Below are positions 27,846 through 36,880 of a stretch of DNA of 64,000 nt, piece by piece. The position numbers were made by a program, and so were the translations under genes. Every line of letters begins with the position of its first letter. Within the stretch, counting starts at the first letter, position 1. This DNA comes from JAAFJT01 sp043772905. Lineage in GTDB: Bacteria; Bacteroidota; Bacteroidia; Chitinophagales; Saprospiraceae. The DNA lies in contig JAYVFS010000180.1 of the NCBI GenBank assembly GCA_043772905.1, forward strand, positions 1 through 64,000, read 5' to 3'. Below the pieces are notes generated by a model, which saw nothing but the letters and a program-made list of their open reading frames with translations, searched no databases and was not told where the DNA came from.

Positions 27846-29919
27846 TCAGATTTGCCGTGTCTAAAAGGTCAGATTGAACAGACCCAAAAGTTGGCGATAC
27901 TTCTTTAATTTTCTTTGCAACCGTATCTGGCAAGGTGAAATAAAAAATTGTTCCTTTTTCTTTTTCCGATTCAATCCAAATACGCCCGCCATAAGTAGAA
28001 ACGATTCGTTGACAAAATGCCAAACCAATACCTGAACCCTCATATTGAGCAGAAGAATGTAAGCGACGGAACATGCCAAAAACCTGTTCTCTATACTGAG
28101 GGAGTATCCCAATACCGTTGTCTGAAACGCTGAAAACCAAATCGCTTCGGCGCCATTCAGAACCTATCGTAACAGTTGGTTTTTCACTTTCATTGTATTT
28201 CAAACCATTATTAATCAAATTTTGAAAAAGTTGAACAATCAACGAGGAATGCCCCCTCAGTATCGGTAGGTCTTTGGCAATAATGTTCGCCTTTTTCTCC
28301 GTAATAAAACTTTGTAGATTGCTTCTGACCAAAAGTAAAGCATCATTGAGATCAACAGGCAATGGATCGCCTATGTTTTTATCAATTTTTGAATAATTCA
28401 ATAAATCTTCAATGAGTTTAGTGGATTGACGCACATTTGTGGTAATAAAATCGAAGTATTCCTTAGTCCGTTCATCGAGTTGGGGAGCCAACCGTTTTTT
28501 TAGCAATTGCGTAAACGAACCAATGTTCCGAATAGGCGCACGCAAGTCATGCGAAGCGATATGAGCAAAATCGGTCAATTCTTGATTACTTTTGACGAGT
28601 TTTTGAGCATATTCCGACAGTTGTGATTGCATCGTTTCAATCTGCCACGCTCTGTTATAGGCGTTTTCTTCAAGCAGTTTATGCTTCTCTTTCATCAAAG
28701 ATTCATTCTGCTGTAACGATTCAATCATTTTCTTTTGAACATCATGTTTTTCAAGGCGCAAGATGCTAAAACGGTCAACAATTGCCATAAAAAACATGAC
28801 GGTCTCTGCTGCAATACCCATATACATAATATTCCGAGTCCATAAATTACTGTCTAAAAGCCCCATATTGTAGATGGTAAATATCGTAACACTCATACTT
28901 AAACAAAGAACACCCGCAATAAAAAAACGGGCAACCCGATAGCCTTTTCGATAAACTTGAATACCTGTGAATATCAAAAACAGATTAAAAGGGAACGTAA
29001 TGGCATAAACAGACAATATATTTAACTCATACAAACCAACAGCCGCCAAACCAATATTAATAACATAGACGACGAGGAAACAAATCAAACCTTTATCGAG
29101 TAGGGGTGTGTATAGTCTCGTTTTCAAAAAACTACGTGAAAAATAAATTCCAAATACACCCGCCAAGCCATGAAAATAAAAACCTATAACATTCCATTCA
29201 GGCGCATTAGGGTATAAATATTGCGATAAATAACCATCAAATCGTAAAATAGCACCTATAATAAAAATAGCATAACCAATATAATAACCATAAAAACTGT
29301 CTCGTAAACTGATAAAAAACATCAAATTGAATATAATGACGATGAAAACGATTCCTATAAAAATGCCATGTAACAAATCACTGGCATGGTACTCTTCAGA
29401 AAAAGCAAGGTTCGTACCGATACGTGTGCGAATGGACAGCGGAAATTGAGAGCGAATATTGAGATAATAAGTACACAATTGATCCTTTTTGCTATACAGC
29501 AGGAAAACATGACGATTGTTTTTTATGATTCTTTCGCTAAAAGGAAAATATTTCCCTAAACGTTGTGTCCGCACTAAACCTTCGGAATCAATCGAGTATA
29601 AATAGACGGAATCCGTTATGCCTGTACTCAGTTCAAGATAAATATCCCTTGTTATACTCTTTTCTACTTGAAATTTGACCCAAATATTGCGCGGGTTATT
29701 GCCTCCAAGTTTGAAAACATTTTGGGTCATTGGCTCAAAATCCGTATCTTTTTGAATGTCCACTAATTCCTTTTTCCAAGTCTTATCCTCTTTATAAGTC
29801 GTCAATTTTGCCATAGGTAACAGCGCATCACCATTGTTGATATACAAAGGCGCTTGTTGAGCATAAAATAAGGGTGAGCAAAAGCAGATTAGAATAATGG
29901 TTATAAGTTTTCGCATCAA
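27574..29919 (-). CDS. 7TMR-DISM sensor histidine kinase
   Basis: A 781-residue membrane kinase. Signal peptide (1-21), 7TMR-DISM extracellular beta domain (about 30-165), seven hydrophobic segments (about 185-385), coiled coil (390-445), HisKA with phospho-acceptor FAHIASHDLRAP (His457) and HATPase (LINNGLKYNES, VSDNGIGI, SSAQYEGSGIGLAF). From about residue 665 the sequence becomes an Asn/Ser/Thr-rich tail without a receiver domain. It would sense a carbohydrate or small ligand outside and phosphorylate an unlinked response regulator. Iterated words encode PILRGH (28251), GILPQYR (degenerate, 28093) and NDTEGGN (27829). ATG occurs twice at the start (MM). Confidence 0.9.
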   Translation of the reverse strand: MMRKLITIILICFCSPLFYAQQAPLYINNGDALLPMAKLTTYKEDKTWKKELVDIQKDTDFEPMTQNVFKLGGNNPRNIWVKFQVEKSITRDIYLELSTGITDSVYLYSIDSEGLVRTQRLGKYFPFSERIIKNNRHVFLLYSKKDQLCTYYLNIRSQFPLSIRTRIGTNLAFSEEYHASDLLHGIFIGIVFIVIIFNLMFFISLRDSFYGYYIGYAIFIIGAILRFDGYLSQYLYPNAPEWNVIGFYFHGLAGVFGIYFSRSFLKTRLYTPLLDKGLICFLVVYVINIGLAAVGLYELNILSVYAITFPFNLFLIFTGIQVYRKGYRVARFFIAGVLCLSMSVTIFTIYNMGLLDSNLWTRNIMYMGIAAETVMFFMAIVDRFSILRLEKHDVQKKMIESLQQNESLMKEKHKLLEENAYNRAWQIETMQSQLSEYAQKLVKSNQELTDFAHIASHDLRAPIRNIGSFTQLLKKRLAPQLDERTKEYFDFITTNVRQSTKLIEDLLNYSKIDKNIGDPLPVDLNDALLLVRSNLQSFITEKKANIIAKDLPILRGHSSLIVQLFQNLINNGLKYNESEKPTVTIGSEWRRSDLVFSVSDNGIGILPQYREQVFGMFRRLHSSAQYEGSGIGLAFCQRIVSTYGGRIWIESEKEKGTIFYFTLPDTVAKKIKEVSPTFGSVQSDLLDTANLNDTEGGNQNDKKVFNGHARSKSLINPSTIESESAFIQFGSRKTTNTGVISECNAAPYSENATRPNATDLEPLLGKTKEKHFPNNPLPPSS

Positions 29920-30088
29920 AATGGTTATTTGATTTTCGTCAATGTATGTTACGCTTTATTGAATTTCAAATTCAAAAACTAAGTTTTGGAATTTAAACTT
30001 GACAATATTTTTACAAAATGCAAAGCTATGTGACTTATGCCTAAAATGCAATGTTATTAAATGGGTAAAATTGACATGCCAACAAAAA

Positions 30089-30427
30089 TCAATCCATTTC
30101 CCAGTCCCAATTACTTGGATTTTTTTCTCGATAAGCGCGTTTGGTGGCAACGCGCAACTTTTGGCGTTCTAAGACCAGTTTGGCAAGAGCAATATTGGCT
30201 TCTTCTTTGTTCCCAGGCAATAATGCCTCATTGATTTTACGTTCTGATACATCGAGCCGATAGAGCAAACTCAACAAATAATCTAATTTGTGCTCAATCA
30301 TATAATCAATGGCAGTAGCCAGATAGTCAAGCAATTCCGCCTCCGTCATCTCCTTTTCAGGGTTAGAAAGTTCAAAATCGCGCAAAATGAGCGCAGTTGT
30401 TTCACTATTAGCAGAAAAATCTGTCAC
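30089..30427 (-). CDS. Conserved small cytoplasmic protein, function unknown
   Basis: The 112-residue protein has a helical core with LLDYLATAIDYMIEHKLDYLLSL, LYRLDVSERKINEAL and IALAKLVLERQKLRVATKRAYR. I believe this is a family conserved in Bacteroidota with no known function, typically with the pattern LLYRxDVxExKI then ANxALAxLxxERQ. No signal peptide. A TAATTTTG promoter box lies 33 bases upstream of its start. Confidence 0.82.
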   Translation of the reverse strand: MTDFSANSETTALILRDFELSNPEKEMTEAELLDYLATAIDYMIEHKLDYLLSLLYRLDVSERKINEALLPGNKEEANIALAKLVLERQKLRVATKRAYREKNPSNWDWEMD

Positions 30428-30459
30428 GATATTTGTTTTAAATTAAAAAAAGTATGACG

Positions 30460-30467
30460 CAAAATTA
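30460..30467 (-). promoter_or_regulatory. -7 promoter element
   Basis: The complement reads TAATTTTG followed by CGTC, about 33 bases upstream of the 30427 start. An iterated word lies 40 bases further upstream (30504). Confidence 0.55.
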
Positions 30468-30613
30468 CGTTTTTTCGTCCAAAACATCGGCAATAAAATT
30501 TAGTGCCCCCTCAGTATCCCAAGTCATTTCGTAACTTGTGCCGTATTTTTAAGACACATTTTGGCGTTCTTACTGACAACATCTTATAATTACAAAATAC
30601 TAAAAACCGACTT

Positions 30614-33600
30614 GTGAAGAATTTAATTCCTAAATATATACTTCAACAATTTAATAAAGAAGCAACCCATGGTACTTTCTTCGCAACAACCATGTTTGTT
30701 GACATCAGCGGTTTTACAGCATTAACAGAATCGCTCATGCGTCATGGTACTGAGGGGGCTGAAATTTTGTCTGAAATTCTGGATGCCATTTTTGCGCCCA
30801 TGGTGGCACATGTTTATGCCAAAGGCGGCGAAATACCACACTTCGCTGGCGATGCTTTTACCGCTATTTTCAAAGGCAATCAAACAGAAAAAGTCACTGC
30901 CCTTGCCCACGAAATCCGTGATTCTTTCAAGGAAAAAGCGGCGTATGAAACGAAATTCGGTCATTTTGAGATGAATTTACGCATCGGGTTGTCGTTTGGC
31001 GAACTGTCTTGGGGTATCATTGGCGACCAACACAAAACCTTTTATTATAGAGGAAATGCCATTGACCAAGCGGCAGCAGCCCAACAAAAAGCCGCACCAC
31101 AGGAGGTGGTAATGGACGATGATTTTACAAAAATGTTTTATACAAGCGAGCCATTTAACAACGCTGATTTTACCCCATTAAATGACTCACTAAGCCCTAT
31201 TGATGAAAAGGCGTTAAGAGCTTTTTTGCCGCAATCTGTTGTCAATTTCAAGGGAAAAGGTGAATTTCGGGACGTTGCTTCCGTATTTATTTCATTCGAC
31301 GATGTACTTTCAAAAGCAGATTTAGAAGCATATACAAATATTGTTTTAGCCCAACTTGACTCCTTTGGCGGCTACTTCAAGGAGCTTGATTTTGGTGATA
31401 AAGGTGGTTTAATGGTCGGCTTTTGGGGTGCACCCACTGCTTTTGAAAACAATTTGACGCGGGCACTCGAATGTATTTTAAGCATCCAGGATGCATTAGG
31501 TCATTTGCAAGTGCATCGTTTTTTCAAATTTCGAGCGGGCATCACGTCGGGTGTGGCTTATGCGGGCATCGTCGGCGGCATCGAACGTTGTCAGTACGCC
31601 GTTGTCGGAAGCCGTGTCAATTTAGCAGCGCGACTGGCTTTACAAGCGAATTGGAACGAAATCTTAGTTGATCAAAACGTTCTTCAAGCCAAATCTTTTG
31701 AATTTCAAGACAGAGGCAATTTGCATTATAAAGGCTTTACCGACAAAATTCCGACATACAAACTATTAAATAAAAAAACAGAGGAACGGCCCGTTTTTGT
31801 AGGCAAAATGGTGGGTCGTGATGCAGAATTGCAGCAACTCATCGAATTGACTTCGACCACTTTGACAAACAAAACGGCGAGTATCGCATACATTTGGGGC
31901 GAAGCGGGCATCGGAAAAAGCCGGTTGACTTATGAATTGAAACATGAAACAGATAAATTGTTAAAAGTTAACTGGGTGGTTTGTCAGAGCGACCAGATAC
32001 TGCGTAAACCTTTCAATTCTTTTATTTATTTTTTAAAAACCTATTTCAAACAGTCTGTTGAGCAATTATCAGCCATAAATATTGCGGCTTTTGAGCTGGT
32101 TTTTAAAAATCTCGTACGAAGTCTGCCAGAGACCGCTTATACTGAGGGGGCTGAATTGATACGAACACGCTCTATTTTAGCAGCATTAGTCGGTCTAAAT
32201 TATCCCGATTCGCTTTGGGAACAACTCGATGCTCGAGGTCGTTACGACAATACTTTTGCGGCAATCGAAAACCTTTTGCTTGCGCTTGCCCAAATCTGTC
32301 CGCTTGTCATTGAACTTGAAGATGCGCATTGGCTCGACGATGATTCGAACGCCTTACTCCAAAATTTCATTCGCCGTATTAGTCAAAAACCTATTTTGAT
32401 GCTCAATACGATGCGCTATGACGATGAAGGTACTAAAATGGGCTTATTTCCATTAGAAATACTGAGTGGGGTACAATTGAAAACAATAGATATTGACCTA
32501 AATCTTTTGTCAAAAGAAGGTTTGAAACAACTCGCAGAAGTCAAACTACAAGGAGGTATTCACCCCGATTTTGCCCAAATGTTGTGGCGAACAACCAATG
32601 GTAATCCATTTTATATCGAACAAATATTAGCCTATTTTTCTGAAAACAATTTATTGCAAACCATTGACAATCAATGGACTGTAAAAGATACAACCATACG
32701 TATTTCGACATCTATTACAGCTATTTTGACAGCACGTATTGACCGTTTATCCACTATTCTGAAAGAAACGGTTAAAGCTGCAGCCGTCATCGGGCGCGAG
32801 TTCGAACTACCTGTTTTGTCCGAAGTTATATTACAACACGACGAATATATTAAGCGCAACGGCAACGCGCCACTTGTTCTCCGAGAGCAAGTACAAAGTG
32901 CTGAAAAAGGTCAAATTTGGCGTGCTATGAATGAATTGCGCTACATTTTTAGGCACTCTTTGCTCCGCGAAGCCGTCTATGATATGCAGTTGAAAACACG
33001 CCTTCGTGAGTTGCATTTTATGATTGCTAAAGCTATTGAAAAGGTTTATAAAGACAATATAGAACAACGTTTTGTTGACCTTGCTTTCCACTACGAACAA
33101 GCAGAAGTCAAATATAAAACGCTTGAATATTTGCAAAAAGCTGCCGATTTCGCCCGTCGAAACTATCAAAATCAACAAGCCCTTGACTTTTATGACCGTT
33201 TGTTGAAAAACATGGATAACGATACAGAACACGTCAGAATCTTAATAAAAAAAGGCGAAGTCCTACAACTCATCGGACGTTGGTACAACTCCGAAATTGC
33301 CTTCCACGAAGCCCTTTTCAAAGCCGCAGGAACAGGTGACATCAGCTTAAAAGGACGTACAAACAGTGCGCTTGGCACATTGTTAATGCTCAAAGGCAGC
33401 TACGAAGAAGCCCGTCCTTACCTTGAAAAAGCCGCTTCGTATTTCGAGCAAATAATTGACAATCAAGGTATTGCGAGAGCTTATGGCAATTTAGGTAATT
33501 TATATTTCCGACAAGGAGAATATGATATGGCAAAAGATTATTTTTCAAAAAGTATCCATATCAGCCGAGAAAATGGTTTGCGCTCGCCTGCACAAATTGT

Positions 33601-34342
33601 CTCTAATTTGGGTCTAATATTTATGAATCAAGGCGATTATACTGAGGGGGTCAAAATACAAAAAGAAGAATTGGATATTGCAGAAAAAAATAATGATTTG
33701 GCGGGTGCATCTACTTTATGGGTCAACTTAGGCATCGTCTATTTTGAGAAAGGTGATGACAATGCTGCCCTCCGTTGCTTTGAAAAAGGTTTAGAATTAT
33801 GTCAACTTCTGGGTAATAAACAATTCATTTCCATCGCTTTAGGTTGCATTGGCAATGTTTGGCGTATCAAAGGTAATTTTGAAAAAGCCAATGAATATTT
33901 GACCGAAGACCTCAAAATGTGCATCGAATTAGGCGACAAACAAGGCATCGCTATTGCCCATGAGCTGATTGGTAAATTACATTCAACAAAAGGAGAATTT
34001 AAAGAAGCTTTGTACCATTTTGAAGAAAGTCTGAAAGGCTGCAATCAACTCAATTACCAAAAAGGTATTGCCAAAGCCTTACATGGTTTGAGCGAAACAT
34101 TTTCCTTACACAATGATTTTTTGAAGGCTATTAAATGCTGCGATGAAGCCGTTGTTATCGCTCGAAAAATCAATAATAAACTCATTTTAGGTCAATGTCT
34201 CGTTGAAAAAGCCCTCGTTTTGATAAAAGCTGGCGACATTACGGGTGCAAAAGCCATTCAAAAAGAAACAATTGAAGTCGCTGAATCTTTGGGCAATGAA
34301 AAATTGACTCGTCAAGTCCAAGCGTTTTTAAACAAAATTTGA
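30614..34342 (+). CDS. Dual cyclase-domain / AAA ATPase / TPR signalling protein
   Basis: A 1242-residue cytoplasmic protein with a GTG start (no upstream ATG is available). Domains in order: first class III nucleotide cyclase-like domain (about 20-190; FVDISGFTALTESL and GGEIPHFAGDAF), second cyclase-like domain (about 220-380; GFRAGITSG-like FRAGITSGVAYAG), AAA/STAND ATPase with P-loop WGEAGIGKSRL (about 429-436) and LVIELEDAHWLDDDS, then a helical region and at least eight TPRs (about 820-1230, ARAYGNLGNLYFRQGEYDMA). It resembles adenylate/guanylate cyclases with ATPase and TPR such as human soluble adenylyl cyclase. Three iterated words (30748, 32138, 33638) all encode TEG in frame. Confidence 0.88.
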   Translation: MKNLIPKYILQQFNKEATHGTFFATTMFVDISGFTALTESLMRHGTEGAEILSEILDAIFAPMVAHVYAKGGEIPHFAGDAFTAIFKGNQTEKVTALAHEIRDSFKEKAAYETKFGHFEMNLRIGLSFGELSWGIIGDQHKTFYYRGNAIDQAAAAQQKAAPQEVVMDDDFTKMFYTSEPFNNADFTPLNDSLSPIDEKALRAFLPQSVVNFKGKGEFRDVASVFISFDDVLSKADLEAYTNIVLAQLDSFGGYFKELDFGDKGGLMVGFWGAPTAFENNLTRALECILSIQDALGHLQVHRFFKFRAGITSGVAYAGIVGGIERCQYAVVGSRVNLAARLALQANWNEILVDQNVLQAKSFEFQDRGNLHYKGFTDKIPTYKLLNKKTEERPVFVGKMVGRDAELQQLIELTSTTLTNKTASIAYIWGEAGIGKSRLTYELKHETDKLLKVNWVVCQSDQILRKPFNSFIYFLKTYFKQSVEQLSAINIAAFELVFKNLVRSLPETAYTEGAELIRTRSILAALVGLNYPDSLWEQLDARGRYDNTFAAIENLLLALAQICPLVIELEDAHWLDDDSNALLQNFIRRISQKPILMLNTMRYDDEGTKMGLFPLEILSGVQLKTIDIDLNLLSKEGLKQLAEVKLQGGIHPDFAQMLWRTTNGNPFYIEQILAYFSENNLLQTIDNQWTVKDTTIRISTSITAILTARIDRLSTILKETVKAAAVIGREFELPVLSEVILQHDEYIKRNGNAPLVLREQVQSAEKGQIWRAMNELRYIFRHSLLREAVYDMQLKTRLRELHFMIAKAIEKVYKDNIEQRFVDLAFHYEQAEVKYKTLEYLQKAADFARRNYQNQQALDFYDRLLKNMDNDTEHVRILIKKGEVLQLIGRWYNSEIAFHEALFKAAGTGDISLKGRTNSALGTLLMLKGSYEEARPYLEKAASYFEQIIDNQGIARAYGNLGNLYFRQGEYDMAKDYFSKSIHISRENGLRSPAQIVSNLGLIFMNQGDYTEGVKIQKEELDIAEKNNDLAGASTLWVNLGIVYFEKGDDNAALRCFEKGLELCQLLGNKQFISIALGCIGNVWRIKGNFEKANEYLTEDLKMCIELGDKQGIAIAHELIGKLHSTKGEFKEALYHFEESLKGCNQLNYQKGIAKALHGLSETFSLHNDFLKAIKCCDEAVVIARKINNKLILGQCLVEKALVLIKAGDITGAKAIQKETIEVAESLGNEKLTRQVQAFLNKI

Positions 34343-34414
34343 TGGTTGAATTGTTGTATTATTTAATTGAAATTCATCAATATAGCAATACAACCATTTT
34401 ATAATACAAATAAT

Positions 34415-35332
34415 ATGAACATTATGCTTCTAAAACTCATTTTCATTTCATTCTTTATGATACAAACCTGTGGTAATCAACCTGTTACGAAAAAGGTTGA
34501 TACGCAAAGTCTTTCGTTTCCTTATGACTTATCAAACCCTACGGAAACATTCAACTTGGATGTTGCCCTTCGGGAAATTTCAGGTTTGACAACATCTCCA
34601 AATAGCGCCCAACTCGCTTGTTTACAAGACGAAAGCGGGCAACTTTTCTACCTCGACAAAAAAACGGGCAAAGCGACCCCCTCAGTAATTTTCCAAAATT
34701 CAGGCGATTTTGAAGGTATTGAATTTGTCAAAGACACCCTTTGGACTACGACGAGTAAAGGCAAGTTATTTAAAATTTGGAACCTCGATAAAACGCCTTT
34801 TGATGTCCAAATTTTCAAAATCGAAAGCCTTAAAAATGCCAATATTGAAGGCATGGGTTACGATGCCTTAAACCACCGTTTGCTTTTGTCCGCAAAGGGC
34901 GATAAAAATGATGGTGCAAGTTTGCGGACTGTTTGGGCTTATGATTTACATAATCAGACCCCCTCAGTAAAAAAGATATTTGATGTGCAACTTATTGATT
35001 TTCAAGCATTTTTAAAAGACAAAACGGATAAACAATATGTAAAACTCGCTAAGGATTATGTCGAAAAACCTGCTTCATCAGGCTTTGAGTTTGGTCCTTC
35101 TGGCATTGCCGTTCATCCCTTGAACGGACATATATATATTGTGTCGGCAACCAACCGAACGCTCGTCGTGTTAAGTGCCGAAGGTAAAGTTTTGGACATG
35201 GTGAAATTGGACAAAACCCTATTTCCACAACCTGAAGGCTTGTGTTTTGATGCCGAAGGCACGATGTATATCAGCAACGAAGCGAAGGACAATCCGAACG
35301 CCAGCCTGTTGATTTTTAAGATGTTAAAGTGA
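34415..35332 (+). CDS. SdiA-regulated domain lipoprotein-like protein
   Basis: I start at 34415 (MNIMLLKLIFISFFMIQ, then TCGN resembling a lipobox); the upstream ATG at 34367 adds 16 residues. The mature beta-propeller-like part reads LREISGLTTSPNSAQLACLQDESGQLFYLD, DFEGIEFVKDTLW and PSGIAVHPLNGHIYIVSATN, which matches the SdiA-regulated family (PF06977) of surface-attached beta-propellers. Function unknown. Two iterated words (34676 and 34958) both encode TPSV. Confidence 0.85.
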   Translation: MNIMLLKLIFISFFMIQTCGNQPVTKKVDTQSLSFPYDLSNPTETFNLDVALREISGLTTSPNSAQLACLQDESGQLFYLDKKTGKATPSVIFQNSGDFEGIEFVKDTLWTTTSKGKLFKIWNLDKTPFDVQIFKIESLKNANIEGMGYDALNHRLLLSAKGDKNDGASLRTVWAYDLHNQTPSVKKIFDVQLIDFQAFLKDKTDKQYVKLAKDYVEKPASSGFEFGPSGIAVHPLNGHIYIVSATNRTLVVLSAEGKVLDMVKLDKTLFPQPEGLCFDAEGTMYISNEAKDNPNASLLIFKMLK

Positions 35333-35347
35333 CATAATCTTTGACAT

Positions 35348-35380
35348 AATCTTAGGAAGATTTAAAATCTTCCTAAGATT
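35348..35380. terminator. Inverted repeat, terminator-like
   Basis: AATCTTAGGAAGATTT and AAATCTTCCTAAGATT pair closely. Identical to the inner stem at 24392-24424. Confidence 0.8.
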
Positions 35381-35428
35381 GTTTGGTATTGTGGCAACGT
35401 ATATAGACTTTTGTATGTGTTTTTTAAA

Positions 35429-35515
35429 CAATGATAAATGATAAATTATGAGTGATAAATGACTCATATTCATCCATCATAATTTATCATTCATCATTCA
35501 TCATTCATAATTAAC
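35429..35515. repeat. AT-rich ATGATAAATGAT inverted microrepeat
   Basis: Repeated ATGATAAATGATAAATTATG faces ATAATTTATCATTCATCATT just before the sucB start; same family as 10363-10477. Confidence 0.85.
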
Positions 35516-35520
35516 GAAAT

Positions 35521-36756
35521 ATGGCTGTTATAGAAATAAAAGTACCCAGCATAGCGGAATCCATAACCGAGGTAACCCTCTCGCAATGGCTCAAAGCTGA
35601 TGGCGAATATGTCAAACGTGACGAACCCATTTGTGAATTTGAATCAGACAAAGCAACCCTTGAATTGCCCGCGGAATTCGCAGGTAAACTCATACATGTT
35701 GCTACGGAGGGGTCAGATTTAAACATTGGCGATGTCGTTGCCAAAATTGACACCGATGCGGTAGCGCCAAACGCCCCCACACCTGCCCCCCCCGCCCCCA
35801 AAGGGGAGGCTGTGAAAACGGAAACGGCTGCTACAGTAACAAGTACATCTTATGCGACTGGTACGCCTTCTCCTGCGGCAGGAAAAATCTTAGCAGAAGC
35901 GGGTGTTTCAACGACCGATGTCAGCGGCACAGGCAGAGACGGACGCATCACAAAAGAAGATGCTCAACAAGCGGCTGCGACCCCCGCCCCCAAAGGGGAG
36001 TCTGTGAAACCGGAAACCGCTACCCCCTCAGTAAATACCGCTTCTTTTAGTAGAAATGAACACCGCGTGAAAATGTCGCGTATGCGCCAAACGATTGCCA
36101 AACGCCTTGTTTCTGCAAAAAATACAACAGCGATGTTGACCACTTTTAATGAGGTGGATATGACGGCTGTGTTCGCTTTGCGGGAAAAATATCAAGACAA
36201 ATTTGTTAAGAAATATGGCGTAAAGTTGGGCTTTATGTCTATTTTCGGAAAAGCTTGCGCTAAGGTTTTGTTGGAAATGCCTGATGTTAATGCTTATATT
36301 GACAGCGCAACGAATGAGATTATTTACCACGATTTTGCAGATATTTCGTTGGCTATCTCAACGCCAAACGGTTTAGTGGTGCCACCCATTCGCAACGTCG
36401 AATCGTTGAGTTTTGCAGATTTTGAAAAGCAATTGAAAGGTTTGGCTGTCAAAGCGCGCGATGGAAAATTGACTTTGGACGAGATGTCAGGCGGCACGTT
36501 TACTATCACAAATGGCGGCATTTTCGGTTCTTTGATGTCCACACCGATTATCAATGAGCCTCAATCCGCTATTTTGGGTATGCACGCCATCAAAGACCGC
36601 CCGATGGTGGTTGACGGTCAAATTGTTGTCCGCCCGATGATGTATTTGGCTTTGAGCTATGACCATCGCGTTATTGACGGCTCGACTTCGGTGACGTTCC
36701 TTGTGAAAGTGAAGGAATTGATTGAAGATCCGACGAGTTTGTTGTTGGATTTGTAA
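35521..36756 (+). CDS. sucB: 2-oxoglutarate dehydrogenase E2, dihydrolipoyllysine succinyltransferase
   Basis: The E2 component of the TCA 2-oxoglutarate dehydrogenase, 411 residues. Lipoyl domain with the lipoylated lysine in FESDKATLELPAE, peripheral-subunit binding domain SPAAGKILAEAGVSTTDVSGTGRDGRI, and catalytic domain ending LSYDHRVIDGSTSV with His and Asp. The Ala/Pro linkers contain two near-identical 45-base units (CCCGCCCCCAAAGGGGAG then CTGTGAAA-CGGAAAC). One follows the lipoyl domain and one follows the binding domain, so the linkers were built or extended by a G/C-rich repeat. The iterated word (36022) encodes TPSVN. No sucA or lpd is adjacent. Confidence 0.93.
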   Translation: MAVIEIKVPSIAESITEVTLSQWLKADGEYVKRDEPICEFESDKATLELPAEFAGKLIHVATEGSDLNIGDVVAKIDTDAVAPNAPTPAPPAPKGEAVKTETAATVTSTSYATGTPSPAAGKILAEAGVSTTDVSGTGRDGRITKEDAQQAAATPAPKGESVKPETATPSVNTASFSRNEHRVKMSRMRQTIAKRLVSAKNTTAMLTTFNEVDMTAVFALREKYQDKFVKKYGVKLGFMSIFGKACAKVLLEMPDVNAYIDSATNEIIYHDFADISLAISTPNGLVVPPIRNVESLSFADFEKQLKGLAVKARDGKLTLDEMSGGTFTITNGGIFGSLMSTPIINEPQSAILGMHAIKDRPMVVDGQIVVRPMMYLALSYDHRVIDGSTSVTFLVKVKELIEDPTSLLLDL

Positions 36757-36762
36757 TTGCAA

Positions 36763-36796
36763 AACGTTCGGGGAATTTTCAAAATTCCCCGAACGT
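36763..36796 (+). terminator. Inverted repeat after sucB
   Basis: ACGTTCGGGGAATTTT and AAAATTCCCCGAACGT form a perfect stem 8 bases after the TAA. Confidence 0.8.
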
Positions 36797-36807
36797 CACA
36801 TCAATGG

Positions 36808-36841
36808 AAAATGCCAAACGTCACAACGTTTGGCATTTTTC
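36808..36841. terminator. Bidirectional terminator between sucB and hutU
   Basis: AAAATGCCAAACGT/AACGTTTGGCATTTTT stem; related to 27327-27361. It serves the two converging genes. Confidence 0.82.
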
Positions 36842-36880
36842 ATTTTTCACTAATTTGTTAGCACTTCATATAAAAGGCAT

